Part shown: piece by piece, positions 43,340-55,330 of the stretch
Numbering within the stretch: the first letter of the stretch is position 1
Layout of the letters: the number at the start of each line of letters is the position of its first letter
From: Paralithodes platypus
Lineage: Eukaryota > Arthropoda > Malacostraca > Decapoda > Lithodidae
DNA: 64,000 nt
Assembly (NCBI GenBank): GCA_032716605.1
Contig: CM064523.1
Coordinates: 42,841,656 to 42,905,655 of the forward strand
Reading direction: 5' to 3'
The notes under the pieces: generated by a model
Databases searched by the model: none
The model's input: the letters and a program-made list of their open reading frames with translations, nothing else
Told to the model about the DNA's origin: nothing
Translations under genes and position numbers: made by a program

Positions 43340-43878
43340 TGGGTATGGAAAATGTGCAAACTAGCATGGGAGAAGGGGAGTGCACCCGATGACTGGAAGA
43401 CTGGCATAATAGTCCCCCTATATAAGGGCAAAGGGGAAAGAGGAGTGTGTGGTAATCACCGAGGAATATGTCTTCTAAGCGTAGTAGGGAAGGTATACAG
43501 TAGGGTAGTGATTGAGAGAGTGAGAGTGAGAACGGAGAAATGGATAGGCGACGAGCAGGGAGGTTTTAGGAAGGGAAGAGGATGTGTAGATCAGATTTTT
43601 ACCCTGAATTGTGTTGTGGAGAAATATCTGGAGAAGAAACAAAAGGTGTACGTTGCCTTTATGGACTTGGAGAAGGCCTATGACAGAGTGGATAGAGAAG
43701 GTTTGTGGAAAGTACTTAGAATATACGGAGTAGAGGGCAAGTTGCTGAAAGCAGTGAAGAGCATGTATGAGGGTGCAAAGGTGGAAGTACGTGTGGAGAG
43801 TGAGCAGAGCGAGTTCTTTGACCTGAATGTTGGTTTGAAACAGGGATGCGTGATGTCCCCGTGGTTGTTTACTGTATA
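43340..43878 (+). pseudogene. RTE-type LINE, reverse transcriptase fragment
   Basis: An intact frame of about 175 codons: APDDWKTGIIVPLYKGKGER, GGFRKGRGCVDQIF, YVAFMDLEKAYDRVD, LKQGCVMSPWLFTVY. This is the RT finger and palm region up to just before the catalytic box, which is lost where a mariner-like element enters at a TA (43877-43878). The 5' end is also missing. It has no stops, so it may be a young truncated copy. Confidence 0.88.
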
Positions 43879-44352
43879 CAGGGTGTTCCAGTAATGCTTT
43901 TCATAAATTATATGGTGGACTCATCAGACAAAAATTAGAATAAATTACTCTATGAACATGAGGTTGAGTATTTATAATAACGGAGTTATTACACGATTTA
44001 AGTTAACGATAGATACAATGCCATTCAGTCCAAGGGGTAATGTTGCCATTTTAGTAGATTATATCCATTTGGCCTTTGCTATCGCTTGCTAGCATCAAGA
44101 TATCCAAGATATCCAATTGGCATTCTCTCTTCAGGCTAGCGAGCGGTAGCGAGCTGATGTTTTCGGTAGGAAAATCAAATCCGACGAAGCCGGACATATT
44201 TTTCTACCGAAAAGTCAGATCGCTACTGCTCACTATCTTTAGGCTAGCAAGCGATAGCGAAGGCCAAATGGATATAATCCACTAAAATGGCAACATTACC
44301 CCTTGGACTGAATGGCATTGTATCTATCGTTAACTTAAATCGTGTAATAACT
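43877..44352. mobile_element. Mariner-like MITE with dense internal inverted repeats, truncated
   Basis: Starts at TA then CAGGGTGTTCCAGTAATG. A 110-bp block (about 43981-44094) returns inverted at 44242-44352, for instance TTACACGATTTAAGTTAACG and TTGGACTGAATGGCATTG. A nested pair TTTTCGGTAG / CTACCGAAAA and four GCTAGC-type motifs lie between. The right end, which should mirror the first 100 bp, is missing where LINE C begins. Confidence 0.75.
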
Positions 44353-46576
44353 TTCAGCAAAAGAAAAATTGATAGAGAATTTGAATGTCGGTGATGAATT
44401 CAGTAACAGCGACCATCGTACGATAACTTTCAGTTTAAAGTTTACTAGTAACGAACCAAATAGCAGCGTCGAGAAATTCCCTAATTTCAAGCAAGCAAAC
44501 TTTCGTAAACTTAGAGCAATGTTTAAAGAAACTGACTGGAGCTTTTTAATTAACAATAACGACATAAATACATCTTGGGAATTATTCACAAACACTTACC
44601 TAAAAGCAGTGCAAGACTGCATACCATCGAAAATATGGCGTACAGGCCATAATGATAAGCCCAAATGGTGGAATAAAGATATTTCAAACTGTCTGCTTGC
44701 TAAAAAGTTCGCTAACGATAGATTAAAATCCTCACAAAATTACGAAGAACGGGTTAAATTTTTAGAAATACAACGCAAAGCCAAAAAGTTAATTAAGCAA
44801 AGTAAAAAGACCCTGGAGTTACATGTTGCGAATCAAAGTCAAACAAACCCAAAATAATTCTATAGTTATATCAGAAAGAAGAGAGTAGTTACTTCAACTG
44901 TTGGACCGTTAGTCGATGAAAATGGAGAATATATCAACGACGAAGTACAAATGAGTAATGCTCTCAATACCTTCTTTGCATCAGTTTTTGCAACAGAACA
45001 CCTCATTGATATCCCTACATCATCGCCGATTCAGATAGATAATTCTGATGTTCTAAGCAATATCACCATTACAGAGAGAAGTATTGAAATTTTTAGATAA
45101 ACTCAAGGTAAATATAACGCCCGGACATCATACAATCTCACCTAGAGTCCTTAAGGAAGCTAAGGATGAGCTCTCCAAACCACTGATATTGCTATTCAAT
45201 AAAACCTTGCAGTCTGGAACTATGCCTGATCAGTGGAAGCTAGCTAACGTAACACCGATTTTTAAAAAAGGCATCAAATCCCTACCCAGTAACTATCATC
45301 CAATTAGTTTAACCTCAGTTGTATGTAAAATGCTAAAAACGCTTATAAGAGAGACTCTTAAATCACTCAAGAGGAAAATAACATACTTAACACGCCTTTC
45401 GGCTTTCGTAACAAACGTTCTTGCTTAACAAACTTCTTAGACTTCTTCCACGATATCCTCAATCTCTATGATGAGAGTAAAGCTGTAGATATTATATACC
45501 TTGATTTTCAAAGGCCTTTGATAAAGTTCCTCACAAACGTTTACTGCTAAAACTAAAAGCGCATGGAATACAAGACGGTATTGAAATGGATAGAAAATTG
45601 GCTCCGCGACAGAAAGCAAAGAGTAGTCATAAACGGAAAGGCATCTAAATGGACCAATGTAAGTAGCAGGGTACCCCAGGGATCGGTACTAGGACCAATT
45701 CTCTTTCTAATATACATCAACGACATAGATGAGGGTCTCACCTGTACAATCGGAAAGTTTGCTGACGATACAAAAATTGCAAATAGCGTTCTCTCAAAAG
45801 AACAAGTTGACGATATGCAACACAATCTAGATAAGTTGTCATGTTGAGCCCAAATTTGGCAAATGAGTTTCAATGCGGATAAATGTAAAGTACTACATAT
45901 CGGATACCGAAATGAGAAAGCAAACTATTCGATGAATGGCACTCCGCTTAAGATTGTAGACAGAGAAACCGATCTAGAAGTAACAATATCAAGTAACCTA
46001 AAACCGAGTCAACAATGTTCAGAAGTCGTTAAGAACCCAAACAAAATAATTGGCTTTATAGGCAGGTCATTTGAGCATACATCAACAGAAGTTATCCTAT
46101 CTCTTTACAATTCCTTAGTCCGCCTTCTTCTGGAATACTGCGTTCAATTCTGGTGCCCTGAATACCAAAAAGAAATAGACAAGCTAGAACAAGTTCAACG
46201 TAGAGTTACCAGAATGATACCTAGCCTAAAAACAAACCATATGAGGAGCGTCTTAGAGAATTAAACCCAATTCCTTTAACCCAGCGCAGATTAAGAGGCG
46301 ACTTAATTCAAGTGTTCAAAATCATCAAAGACATCGACAATATGAACTGTAGTAAGTATTTCACTATTGACCAATCTAATTTGACGCGGGGAAACGGTTG
46401 CAATATTATTGGTAAATCTTTTAACTCTCACTAATCTAAGAATTTCTTCTTCAATCAAGTTGTCAACTTGTGGAATGGGCTTCCCCCGAGATGTTATTGA
46501 CTGCAGCAGTGTTGATTCTTTTAAACTTCGCCTAGACAAATATCTTGCATCAAACCCGCGACTGACTGTTTGTAAA
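44353..46576 (+). pseudogene. LINE C, reverse transcriptase region, frameshifted
   Basis: Frames in order: ENLNVGDEFSNSDHRTI (end of the endonuclease) and KPKWWNKDISNCLLAKKF (to 44857, stop), YSYIRKKRVVTSTVGPLVDE (44863 on), DQWKLANVTPIFKKG (about 45228), YLDFQRPLIKFLTN-like remains near 45500, ASKWTNVSSRVPQGSVLGPI and FADDTKIANSVLS (about 45643-45800, FADD catalytic box), a TGA at 45845, MSFNADKCKVLHIGYRNEKA (45863), NSLVRLLLEYCVQFWCPEYQ, and a C-terminus VVNLWNGLPPEV ... SFKLRLDKYL with a stop near 46576. At least four lesions. The endonuclease is missing. Confidence 0.85.
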
Positions 46577-47299
46577 TGAATAACTTTATTTTATTCCCCC
46601 CTCAGATTCATCAAGGATTATTTTGTATATACAGTATATATATATATTACTAAGACGTTATTCTCTTTTTCCCAGATATACGAAACATCACTTATAACTG
46701 TGTTATGTTACTAACCCATCTGTCCCCTACTAACTTCCTAATCCTGCCACGGACATTAGTTCCAGGGCAATAGTTCCCTCTCCAATTTGTCCTTACCCAC
46801 TCTAAACCACTGTTTGGACACTTGATCCTCAGTGTTTTGGAGGACAAGCAGCCTAGAGGGGTCATTATACCTGTTGTTACTTGATTTCCTGTGTACACTC
46901 CTCCCTAGTCATCCTATGAATTAGAGTGCTTTAAACTTCGTTAGTCCAGGCATTATGACCCCAATGCCCCTTGAATTTGGCTCTGTCAATGTTTTGGCTT
47001 TGGGCAAGTTGCTCGTTACAGGCAGCCTGCCTTTTATCTCCTTCATACCCCCCCCCCCCCCTCCCCTAAACCACTTACCACATGACTCAAACACAATATC
47101 CACTTGCTTGACCTCCTCGCCCATACTTAACCTTACTGGACCTACACCAACGGTGCACTCTACTGTAGGTCACGGTGGCAAAAGCTATAGTTTCAAACAG
47201 ATATCACGTCACAAATGATAAGGTATATCATATTGCTTAAGATTAGAAAATACATTTAATGGAAAATATAACCGAAACTACCACTAATTTTCCCCTGGA
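46577..47299. other. Unassigned DNA
   Basis: No gene seen. TA-rich run at 46628-46650 and a C-run at 47049-47061. Confidence 0.5.
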
Positions 47300-48010
47300 T
47301 TTTCTTTTTGGTTTTAGGTAGTTTGCATGATTATACAGAAGTTGAAATTAGTTACAATCTCCGGAAAATTTTATTTCTCCCATTATCCAACGATTTTAAA
47401 ACACTCAGATGTAATAGTTGGGCGGATAAGTGCAGGTTTTACCTTGAATCGTTCAAATGATGATACAAGCACCAAATTTGGCATGCATATCTGCGAGAGG
47501 CTATATTTTAAGAACAATTTGTTAGCCACCAGAAAATCCAAGATGGGTGCCATTTTTAAAGATGGCCGCCAATGCAATAACGTTTTGACATGCAATTTGG
47601 CACAGATGTCCACCATAAAAGAAATTGGTACCAATTCTAATGTTATTTACTATGCTGGAAACTATGCCATCATTCTTAAATGTCTCGCTATCTTATAAAC
47701 CACTTAAAAATGCATGATGGCCGCCATTTTTCAAGATGGCTGCCAATGAGTTCATGAAAATACACATTGTGCTGCACAATTTGATCAGTACGTCCAATAT
47801 GAATGATATTGGTGTTGATTCCTATATTTTTGACCCCAGTAAATCCATTAAGATACCAAAAGTAAAGCTCAGAAGCACTATGAGACCATTTGTTTTAGAC
47901 AAAAGAAAAAATCTGGTGGCCATCTTGCATTTTTCAGTGGATAATAAGATTCTGAGACATTAATACTTTAACATTGATTGCTGCATGGTAAATAACATTA
48001 GAATTGGTAC
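47300..48010. repeat. Unclassified repeat with recurring AAGATGG(C/G)NGCC motif and an inverted repeat
   Basis: Words such as AAGATGGGTGCCATTTTT, AAGATGGCCGCCAATG, GATGGCCGCCATTTTTCAAG and GATGGCTGCCAATGAG recur at irregular spacing, suggesting decayed tandem monomers. GTACCAATTCTAATGTTATT (47628) returns inverted at 47988-48010. Moderately long open frames occur but match nothing I know. Confidence 0.6.
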
Positions 48011-48021
48011 AGTCGTCAGGA

Positions 48022-48255
48022 TTAACCCTTTCACGCATTTATGACGCAGAGTTGCCAGATTAGCAATAAGAAATAGAGTTCTCTCATTCTTATAATTACC
48101 TCTCCAAAATTAGTGTTCTGCCCACAGCTAACTCAAAGACAACTGCTGAGGTTGAAGTAACTAAACTAAAGGTTTCTAAATACCCCTGATGGTAACAAAG
48201 GCTTTAATGTATCCCCAATAGGCTCAACGTCGCGTCATATGTCGGAGAGGGTTAA
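48022..48255. mobile_element. TTAA-flanked MITE (family T2), copy 2
   Basis: Same family as 24336-24555: CCCTTTCACGCATTTATGAC at the left, CGTCATATGTCGGAGAGGG at the right, TTAA on both sides. It differs by a 14-bp insert and scattered substitutions. Confidence 0.95.
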
Positions 48256-48480
48256 TTAGTTTCATTTCCCCTGCACTAGGCGTTAGTAGCACTGCACGGT
48301 GGAGGGGTATCCCCTCTACCTCCTTTCCTTGTTGGTTCCATACCCCCACCAAAACCCTCCCATTTTCTCTCCGACCCCAGAACTACACCCACCCTCCCTT
48401 CTCTTGCTCTCACCCCACCTACTTCTGGACCTCACCAATTGCATGTATTCTGAACAACTAATGAAGGAATGCAATGTATC
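48256..48480. other. CT-rich unassigned DNA
   Basis: Pyrimidine-rich stretch with no gene; it abuts the (ATT)n tail of LINE D. Confidence 0.5.
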
Positions 48481-49672
48481 ATAATAATAATAATAATATT
48501 TATTCAGTTAACAATTTACAGAGTTGGTACCACATAGTATGTTACAAATATGACATGTACCAGCCTTGCATAATTCCAACTAAGGATAGCCCAATAAGGC
48601 CGTTAGGCGTATTTCCATTGGGGTCCTTGTGGGATTAGGTTAGCTGGGGAAATGGGGAGGATAAAGAAATAGATACTTTAGAGAAAGTATTTCTAGGGGG
48701 TTATTTTAAGATATCTTACATCCTATAGTAAATATCAGTAATCCGTAATCAGTAATCATTTCAGTTTGGTTTGTCTATCTCTTATGTCGTATTTAGTAGT
48801 AGACATAATCTTGGTGCTCCCTTCTTGCAGCTGTCCGCTTCAGGTGTTTCTTCAGGCTACGTCTGAAGGAATACAGTGTTCTCTTTTCACGGACTGACTG
48901 GGGTAGGTCGTTCCAGTCTTTGATGGCAGTGAAGAAGAATGTTTGCTTACCCTGTCCTTGGATTCTCGGGACCTTAAAATTAAACATCCAGTTTCTTGTA
49001 TTATGTCCACTCCTCTCATTTGCTTTAACAAAATCATTCTTTAGATACTCTGGAGCTCTGTCATAGAAATTTTTGAAGGCATTAGTGAGCCTGATTTGTT
49101 TGGCCCTGTCAGAGACATTGAGCATACCTAGTGACTGAAGTTGTTCCTGGCCAACATGTGATCTGGGTCCTAGGTTCAGCATAAACCTAACCATTATATT
49201 TTGAGTGACCTGAAGTTTGTGCTGTGCTGATTTAGATGATGCAGAGTACCAGGATGACACAGAATAGTCAAAATGACATTGAATAAGCGCTTGGCAGAGG
49301 GTCTTTTTGGTCGCCGCGGGCAAGCATCCCACCTGTCTATACAGGTATTTTACACTTACTCACGATAGATTCCAAAATTGTTTCACCTGACAAACTCGCG
49401 TCCAGTTTTAGTCCGAGATATTTAACTTGTGACACTGTTGTTATAGGAATATCATTACAGTTGACCGAGAAGCCCACAATGTCTTTCAGTTTGCGTTTTG
49501 TTCCACATAAGATGGCTTCCGTCTTGCCCAGGTGAAGAGATAGTCTATTGTCCACTAGCCATTCACTACATGATTCTAGTTCTTTGGAAAGTGAAGCGGC
49601 AATACTTATTGGGTCTTTTCCTGAAACCAGAAGCACTCTGTCATCTGCATACAGTAATAATTTACATGAGAC
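48481..49672 (-). pseudogene. LINE D, 3' half (catalytic box to tail)
   Basis: Minus strand: CKLLLYADDRVLLVSGKD (catalytic YADD, about 49660), SLHLGKTEAILCGTKRKL, QVKYLGLKLDASLSGE, a frameshift at about 49335, then CLPAATKKTLCQALIQCHFD, IMVRFMLNLGPRSHVG, FFFTAIKDWNDLPQSVR and a stop at 48793. A 3' UTR and an (ATT)n tail end at about 48481. The frame continues from 59763 on the far side of the gypsy element. Confidence 0.9.
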
Positions 49673-51465
49673 TGATACGACCGGGACTACGAATAAAACA
49701 AGGGCACTCAATGATTGGACTAGTAATAGGGCACTATGCAAGAATAGTACGCTAGATCCAAACCCTCGAACTTATATGCCGGCGAACAAAACACCTATAC
49801 CCTCCAGGGTTAATCTGCGATAGCGGGGGATCCTTAACTGGGCATAAATGTACTCTACTTCAGGCTAACCTGCACTGGTATAGCCTGATAACAAACAAGA
49901 TGCAAGTTATGTTAAAATGCATAAAAAAGAATCTATGGAAAGATCAATTAAATCACTGCAAGATTTAATACAATAAAAAGATGCTTCAATACAGTTACTC
50001 TAAACAACAATAAACTCTTCACTCCTATCTGAAAGAAAGTGAAGTATAGTCCTACAGCATAGACCTGGAAACTTCTGAAGAAAGTCTGATGCTCATAAGA
50101 TGCTCGTACTGATTTAAAACTATATAAAGGCAGGAGGCAGGACACCACACGTGTAAATCGAATACACTAAAAGATAGGACATATAATGTTAACCGACACG
50201 AGAATACTATAAATGTGCAACGGTAGCAATGCTCGACACTAAAAGAAGTATTTCCTCATCAACGAAACAGTCTGGTATGGTTTTGCGGCTCAGCAACAAC
50301 CTAGACTAATAAATGCTGTGAATAAAAATGCGCACATAATCAAAGAGCTTATATTAAATACTAACAAGTGTCTACTCGATTAATAATGTCTAGCTGGGAT
50401 ACTCTAGGTAAGGAACTGGGGTTGAGCAAGACAGGCTCGCAGCCTAGCGATGTCCTTAAGACTGCATCCTTTAAGTTACGTTAATTGACTAGGGGGCTCT
50501 CTCGATAGATCCAGATCACAAGTATCTGGTTCTATCCTGGTGACCCTCTAAAGACAAGCAAAGAGGCAGCAAAGTGTGGAACTGGTACAGGCCAAAACCC
50601 TCAGTCAACACAATGCTGCACTCGCAAAGGAGGCAACCGAAAAGACAACCCAGGCTACCAGAGGACCGGTCGAAGTCGTGTAGGTATAAGCAAACCGTAC
50701 ACACATCGGAGACAACAACTACAGTTACCTTATCCCAGTCTAGCATTAAATAAAAGAGCAGAAACACTAAATCAATAATGGAGACACACAAAGTTCTTAA
50801 CCTATACTAACTAAGAATCCTCAAACCTATTCTAAGTACTTGTAAATATCTCTGAGGACGGCGCATGCAATACAATGGGCTGGCTATGCAAACCGTATGC
50901 AGAACCCAAGGGGAGTGTTGTGCAGTTAATAAAGGTTAGAGTATGGAAAGAGAGAATCGTGCGAGAGAAACAGTGATAAAGGTGGTGATCGGGAGAGAGT
51001 ATGCAAAGGGATGTTAGAAGTACGCGCGCCAAGCCTGTCCTGACGAGGACAGCTCCTGGGGACCCTCATGGAGGAGGTAAGTTACACAGGAGACCGCAAA
51101 GGCGCGATGGTCGGCCAATCACGGGCCGAGACGTCACAAGACAGCAGGAGTCATATGACACAGCAAGACACGCCGTCCAATGGCGAGCGAGAGGCAGGAA
51201 TGCACCCGTACATACAGACACTTACTACCTACTCGCTCTGAAAGTCTTTCTCATTCACACGCTGGTACTATTATCACTACTGTTGATATAAAATATAACC
51301 CGTTGTCACAGACGAAAACAAAGACCACCACTGGACTGTCTGTGACAATGTGATTACTAGGAAAGAAAGAACAACATTCTCTGATAACTGTAGCCCATTT
51401 CGATGTCCCTAGCAAGAGCTAGTGGCTAACGAGAGGCGATTCTGCCAACGCTGGTAGACGTCACA
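49673..51465 (-). repeat. Gypsy 3' LTR
   Basis: 1793 bp, plus-strand ends TGATACGACCGGGACTACG and GGTAGACGTCACA. The inner border is followed (plus strand) by CCCCGCCCAAG, so a short G-rich polypurine-like tract adjoins it. Long for a gypsy LTR. Confidence 0.95.
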
Positions 51466-51841
51466 CCCCGCCCAAGATATGGGACGCTCAACATTAGGCG
51501 AGCACCATATCTGACAAGGCAGAATGCCGACAAGACCCGCCACACCTAGCCACTCCAGAAATAAAATGCAAAGCTCAATCTTAAATAAAACTACATATTA
51601 GTATAAAGAAAATCTTACAACCCCTCCCCAACACAATAGTATAATATAGCCTGCTATGCTCCCTGAGCGAGCTTCACAGAGCCCAGCCTACTAAGTGAAA
51701 GACAGGTTCAACTTAGGACTTTAGCTATAACATTGGCAACTTACAATTAACTTAAAGAAAGAGAATTTATGTGATTTTTGATTTCATTTTAATGTTGTTT
51801 TTGACGGCTGCTCTACAGGGGCAAGCCTGGTTTTTCTCCAC

Positions 51842-52515
51842 TCAAACCCACACACCTGTGGTGATCCACGCCGGATCCTCCACCCTCGACAAACAGTCTG
51901 CAATCACATTCTCACAACCGGCAATATGGCGAATGTCTAGATTGTATTCTTGCAACATGAGTGACCAACGTGTCAGCCTCATTTTCCGGTTGTGGAATTG
52001 GTTCAGAAATTTAAGAGGGTGGTGGTCGGTGTAAATCACCACGACTGGTCCGTAGGCAGGAACATATACTTCAAAGTGCCTGAGCGCCAACACTATTGCC
52101 AGCAGTTCTTTCTCCACCACAGAGTAGTTTTTCTGAGCAGAATTACACTTCTTGGAAAAGAAACAGACTGGATGCTCCAAACCTTCCTTGTCTGTTTGCA
52201 TTAAGACGGCACCAGCCCCTACACCGCTGGCATCTGTTGCCAGCTGGAACGGTCTTTCAAAGTCAGGGGCCCTGAGGATTGGGTGAGTGCATAGTAGGTG
52301 CTTGACCAGCGAAAAAGCCCTTTCACACTCAGGTGCCCACTTGAACTTTTTCTCTTTTGCTAGCAAATCTGTCAGGGGAGCTAACACAGTAGAATAACCT
52401 CGAATGAAGCGGCGATAGTAACTGATCATGCCCAAAAATCTCATGATCTGCCGCTTGGTGGACGGCCTGGGGAACTGGTTCATAGCCTGTATCTTGTTTT
52501 GGGGTGGGGGGGGGG
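51842..52515 (-). pseudogene. Gypsy RNase H
   Basis: AMNQFPRPSTKRQIMRFLGM, SYYRRFIRGYSTVLAPLTDL, then RNase H: QLATDASGVGAGAVLMQTD, YSVVEKELLAIVLALRHFEV and IYTDHHPLKFLNQF, ending with IRHIAGCENVIADCLSRV, the usual end of a gypsy RNase H. It closes the coding region, with no integrase after it. It is open for about 220 codons; the frame change from the RT lies at the G-run 52502-52519. Confidence 0.92.
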
Positions 52516-53070
52516 GGGGCACACCTGGCCTAACCCGACCACAAACCCAAGATACTGCACAGTTGCCCGGACAAAGTCGCACTTGCCCAGATTGACCACC
52601 AAGCTGGCCTCACTAAGCTTCTGAAACAAGGCTTCTATGTGCTCACAGTGACTCTCAAAGTTGTCATCGTAGATTATAACGTCATCTAGGTAGACAATGC
52701 AGTTAGGGATGTCAGCTACTAACTCATTCAAAAGACTCTGAAAGGTTGCTGGGGCATTTTTTAGGCCATACGGCATCACATTGCAACGGTAGGTGTTCCC
52801 ATCAACCACATACCCCCTTCGCCCGCTCAGACAAGGGCACCTGCCAGTAGCCTTTCACTAGGTCTACCTTAGTTAGAAACTGTGCCTTACCGATCTTGTC
52901 TACACTATCCTCAACACGGGGAAGGGGATAAGCATTGGTGGGAGTCAACCCGTTCAATCTCCGAAAGTCAATGCAGAAGCGAACCTTCCCGTCAGGCTTG
53001 GGCTGCAGAGTGACAGGAGATGTCCACCTAACTGCCCCCTTCTCAATCAGCCCCCGTTCCAACATATACT
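52516..53070 (-). pseudogene. Gypsy reverse transcriptase
   Basis: LIEKGAVRWTSPVTLQPKPD, RFCIDFRRLNGLTPTNAYPL, TKVDLVKGYWQVPLSERAK, a frame change near 52805, then YRCNVMPYGLKNAPATFQSL and CIVYLDDVIIYDDNFESHCE (catalytic YLDD intact) and TVQYLGFVVGLGQV. All polymerase motifs are readable. Confidence 0.93.
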
Positions 53071-54569
53071 CTAACTCCGCTCTGAGGGCTGGGAGTTTAA
53101 TGGGTGGAATTCTGTAAGGTACCGATTTAAAGGGGGGGGGGGGTGATCTCCCACGTCCATGTCATGCACCACTCGAGTTGGGAGGCCTGGATGCTCTGCA
53201 AACACAGTAGGGTATGAAGCAAACAGGCGCTGCACGGCTGCACGCTGTTGCTCAGGCAGGTGCACTAGAGCATCGTCAGCCACCTGTCTGTAGTTCCCCG
53301 CCCACTGGTCAGCAGAGACATGACACTCCCAGTTATCCTCCACCTGGGCTTCACTGTCCATCACTCCTTCTCCTCCATGACCGCTGCCGGTCAACACAGG
53401 GACAGCGAGAGGCTCAGGGGGGCGCCTCACAAACTCTTTCACCAGATTCACATGGCACAGCTGATTCTTTCTACACCTATCTGGAGTAGCCACAAGATAG
53501 TCTAGGTCAGAGATCTTTTTTACCACCTTATAAGGACCAGCGTACTTGGCAGACAACGGATTACCTGTCAGAGGTAACAGAATCAACACCTCCTGCCCCA
53601 CCTTAAACTCCCGGAGTTTTGTCTTCTCATCGTACCTGTCCTTCATTAGTGCTTGCGACCCTACCAAATTCCTACCTGCCAACTCTAGGATTCTCAGCAT
53701 TCTCTCTCTACTCTCGAGGACATACTTTAACATGGAACATGGTTTTGCTGTGCCCTCCCAGATTGCTCTAACCATGTTGAGGGGGCCTCTGACCTGATGT
53801 CCAAAAACTAACTCATTGGGACTGAACCCTAGGCTTTCACCAGGTACCTCCCGAGCAGCGAATAATACATAGGGCAACCCAAGATCCCAATCCTTGCCAT
53901 TCTCAACACAGTAACAACACAGCATGCTTTTCAGAGTCTAGTGCCACCTCTCCAACACCCCTTGACTCTCTGGGTGTAGGCTGAAGAGACAACTGTACTG
54001 ATACTGTGCTGCTGCATGGTCTGTTTGAAAAGGTTAGAAGTAAAGTTGGACCCTTGGTCTGACTGCAATTCCTGCGGGTACCCGTACCTAGAACAGTACA
54101 ATAGCAAGTTACGAATAACAGTCTTAGCAGTACCATTTCGCATGGGGTATGCATCCGGATAACGAGTGGCAACATCCATGATTGTGAGGAGGAACTTGTT
54201 GCCTGCACTAGTAGGGGGTAGAGGGCCAACCATGTCGATTATAACCTTACTGAATGGTGGCCCGATTACAGGAATAGGGTGTAACGGAGCCTTGGGAATA
54301 CACTGGTTTGGTTTACCTACTGTCTGGCAGGTACTGCACATTGCCACCCATGACGCCACATGTGCCTACATACCTGGCCACCAAAACAATTTCTCCAATG
54401 CTGCTACCGTCTTACAAAATCCCAAATGCCCTGCCAACGGTACATCATGCGCCAACCTCAGTAGGCTATCACGGCACACACTAGGCACTACCAACTGGTC
54501 AACCACTCTCGACCCACCCTCCCAACTCCGTCTGGGATCTAGAAAACGCCTGTACAATATGCCCTCCAC
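53071..54569 (-). pseudogene. Gypsy integrase, fused upstream of the reverse transcriptase
   Basis: Zinc-binding N-terminus (RLAHDVPLAGHLGFCKTVAA then a stop, then CSTCQTVGKPNQ), core with KVIIDMVGPLPPTSAGNKFL (first Asp), QSDQGSNFTSNLFKQTMQQH (second Asp), then a frameshift before the Glu (near 53950). Next MLCCYCVENGKDWDLGLPYV and ESLGFSPNELVFGHQVRGPL, and a GPY-type module AKYAGPYKVVKKISDLDYLV. The same open frame then runs on through FASYPTVFAEHPGLPTRVVH into the N-terminal lead of the reverse transcriptase, so the gene order is seen inside one frame (53925 to 53071). It ends at a G-run (53132-53143). Confidence 0.92.
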
Positions 54570-54647
54570 ACGAAAGAAGTCCCCCGGCTTTGCATCCCCG
54601 TCAAGTTCAATCGCACCGTTACTACACTTCTGAAGCTCAGGATCATC

Positions 54648-55330
54648 TTACTGCAGCCGACAGATATCCGAAGGAGCCAATCTATCTAAGTGCTCCCGGA
54701 GCAACTTATGGCCTCCTCTGATACTGGACTGTTCGATCCTATCTTGCTTTAGTGTGTAACGTTGCTGTATCAGAGTTTTCTCACGCCCTACCTCCTCACC
54801 AAGTGTGACAGGTTCTGGGGCCACTCCGGACCTAAACATTGGTGCTAATACCGAGTCGCCAAGAAGAGCCGCTGGATCAAAACTCACAAAACTTCTCCCA
54901 ACTTTAGCTTTCTCCTTCCGACCGTTCCTCCGCTGGTCTAGAGACCGAGGAATAGGCTGTGACACCTTAGATGCACGAGATCGGGTGACAACACACACCA
55001 TCTGCTGTAATTGACACCTCTCGACCAACTCCTGCCCCTCCCTACTCACATCGGCCGCCCTCTCGGCAACGACTAAGGGTGGAACCTCAGAAGTAGGCAC
55101 CGCAAAGTCGTTGCCGAGAAGAAGGTCGACGCCCTCTACTGGCAGTTTCTCTACGATTCCAACATATCTCTAGTGTCACACCATCAACCTCCAGCTCCAC
55201 TCGAAGCAACGGGTATGACCGTGTAGCATTAATACCCTGCACCACAACTACCCGTGCCGCGTTTATAGGTTGGCCTGTAAAGTTTTTCATCAGAGTCTGG
55301 GATGCACCTGTATCACGCAACAACTCCAAC
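54648..55330 (-). pseudogene. Gypsy protease and linker
   Basis: ELLRDTGASQTLMKNFTG is a retropepsin active site with Asp-Thr-Gly-Ala. VRVELEVDGVTLE-like sequence (LLRVELEVDGVTLEICW) continues the fold. A frameshift near 55150 is followed by an open linker to 54648 with no recognised motif, leading into the integrase. Confidence 0.85.

Noticed and set aside
47327..47698. 123-codon plus-strand frame
   Set aside because: It falls in a repeat with recurring GATGGCCGCC words; the frame reflects those repeats and matches no known protein.
51001..51291. 96-codon frame in the gypsy LTR
   Set aside because: It lies wholly inside an LTR, is recapitulated in the other LTR only in part, and has no known motif.
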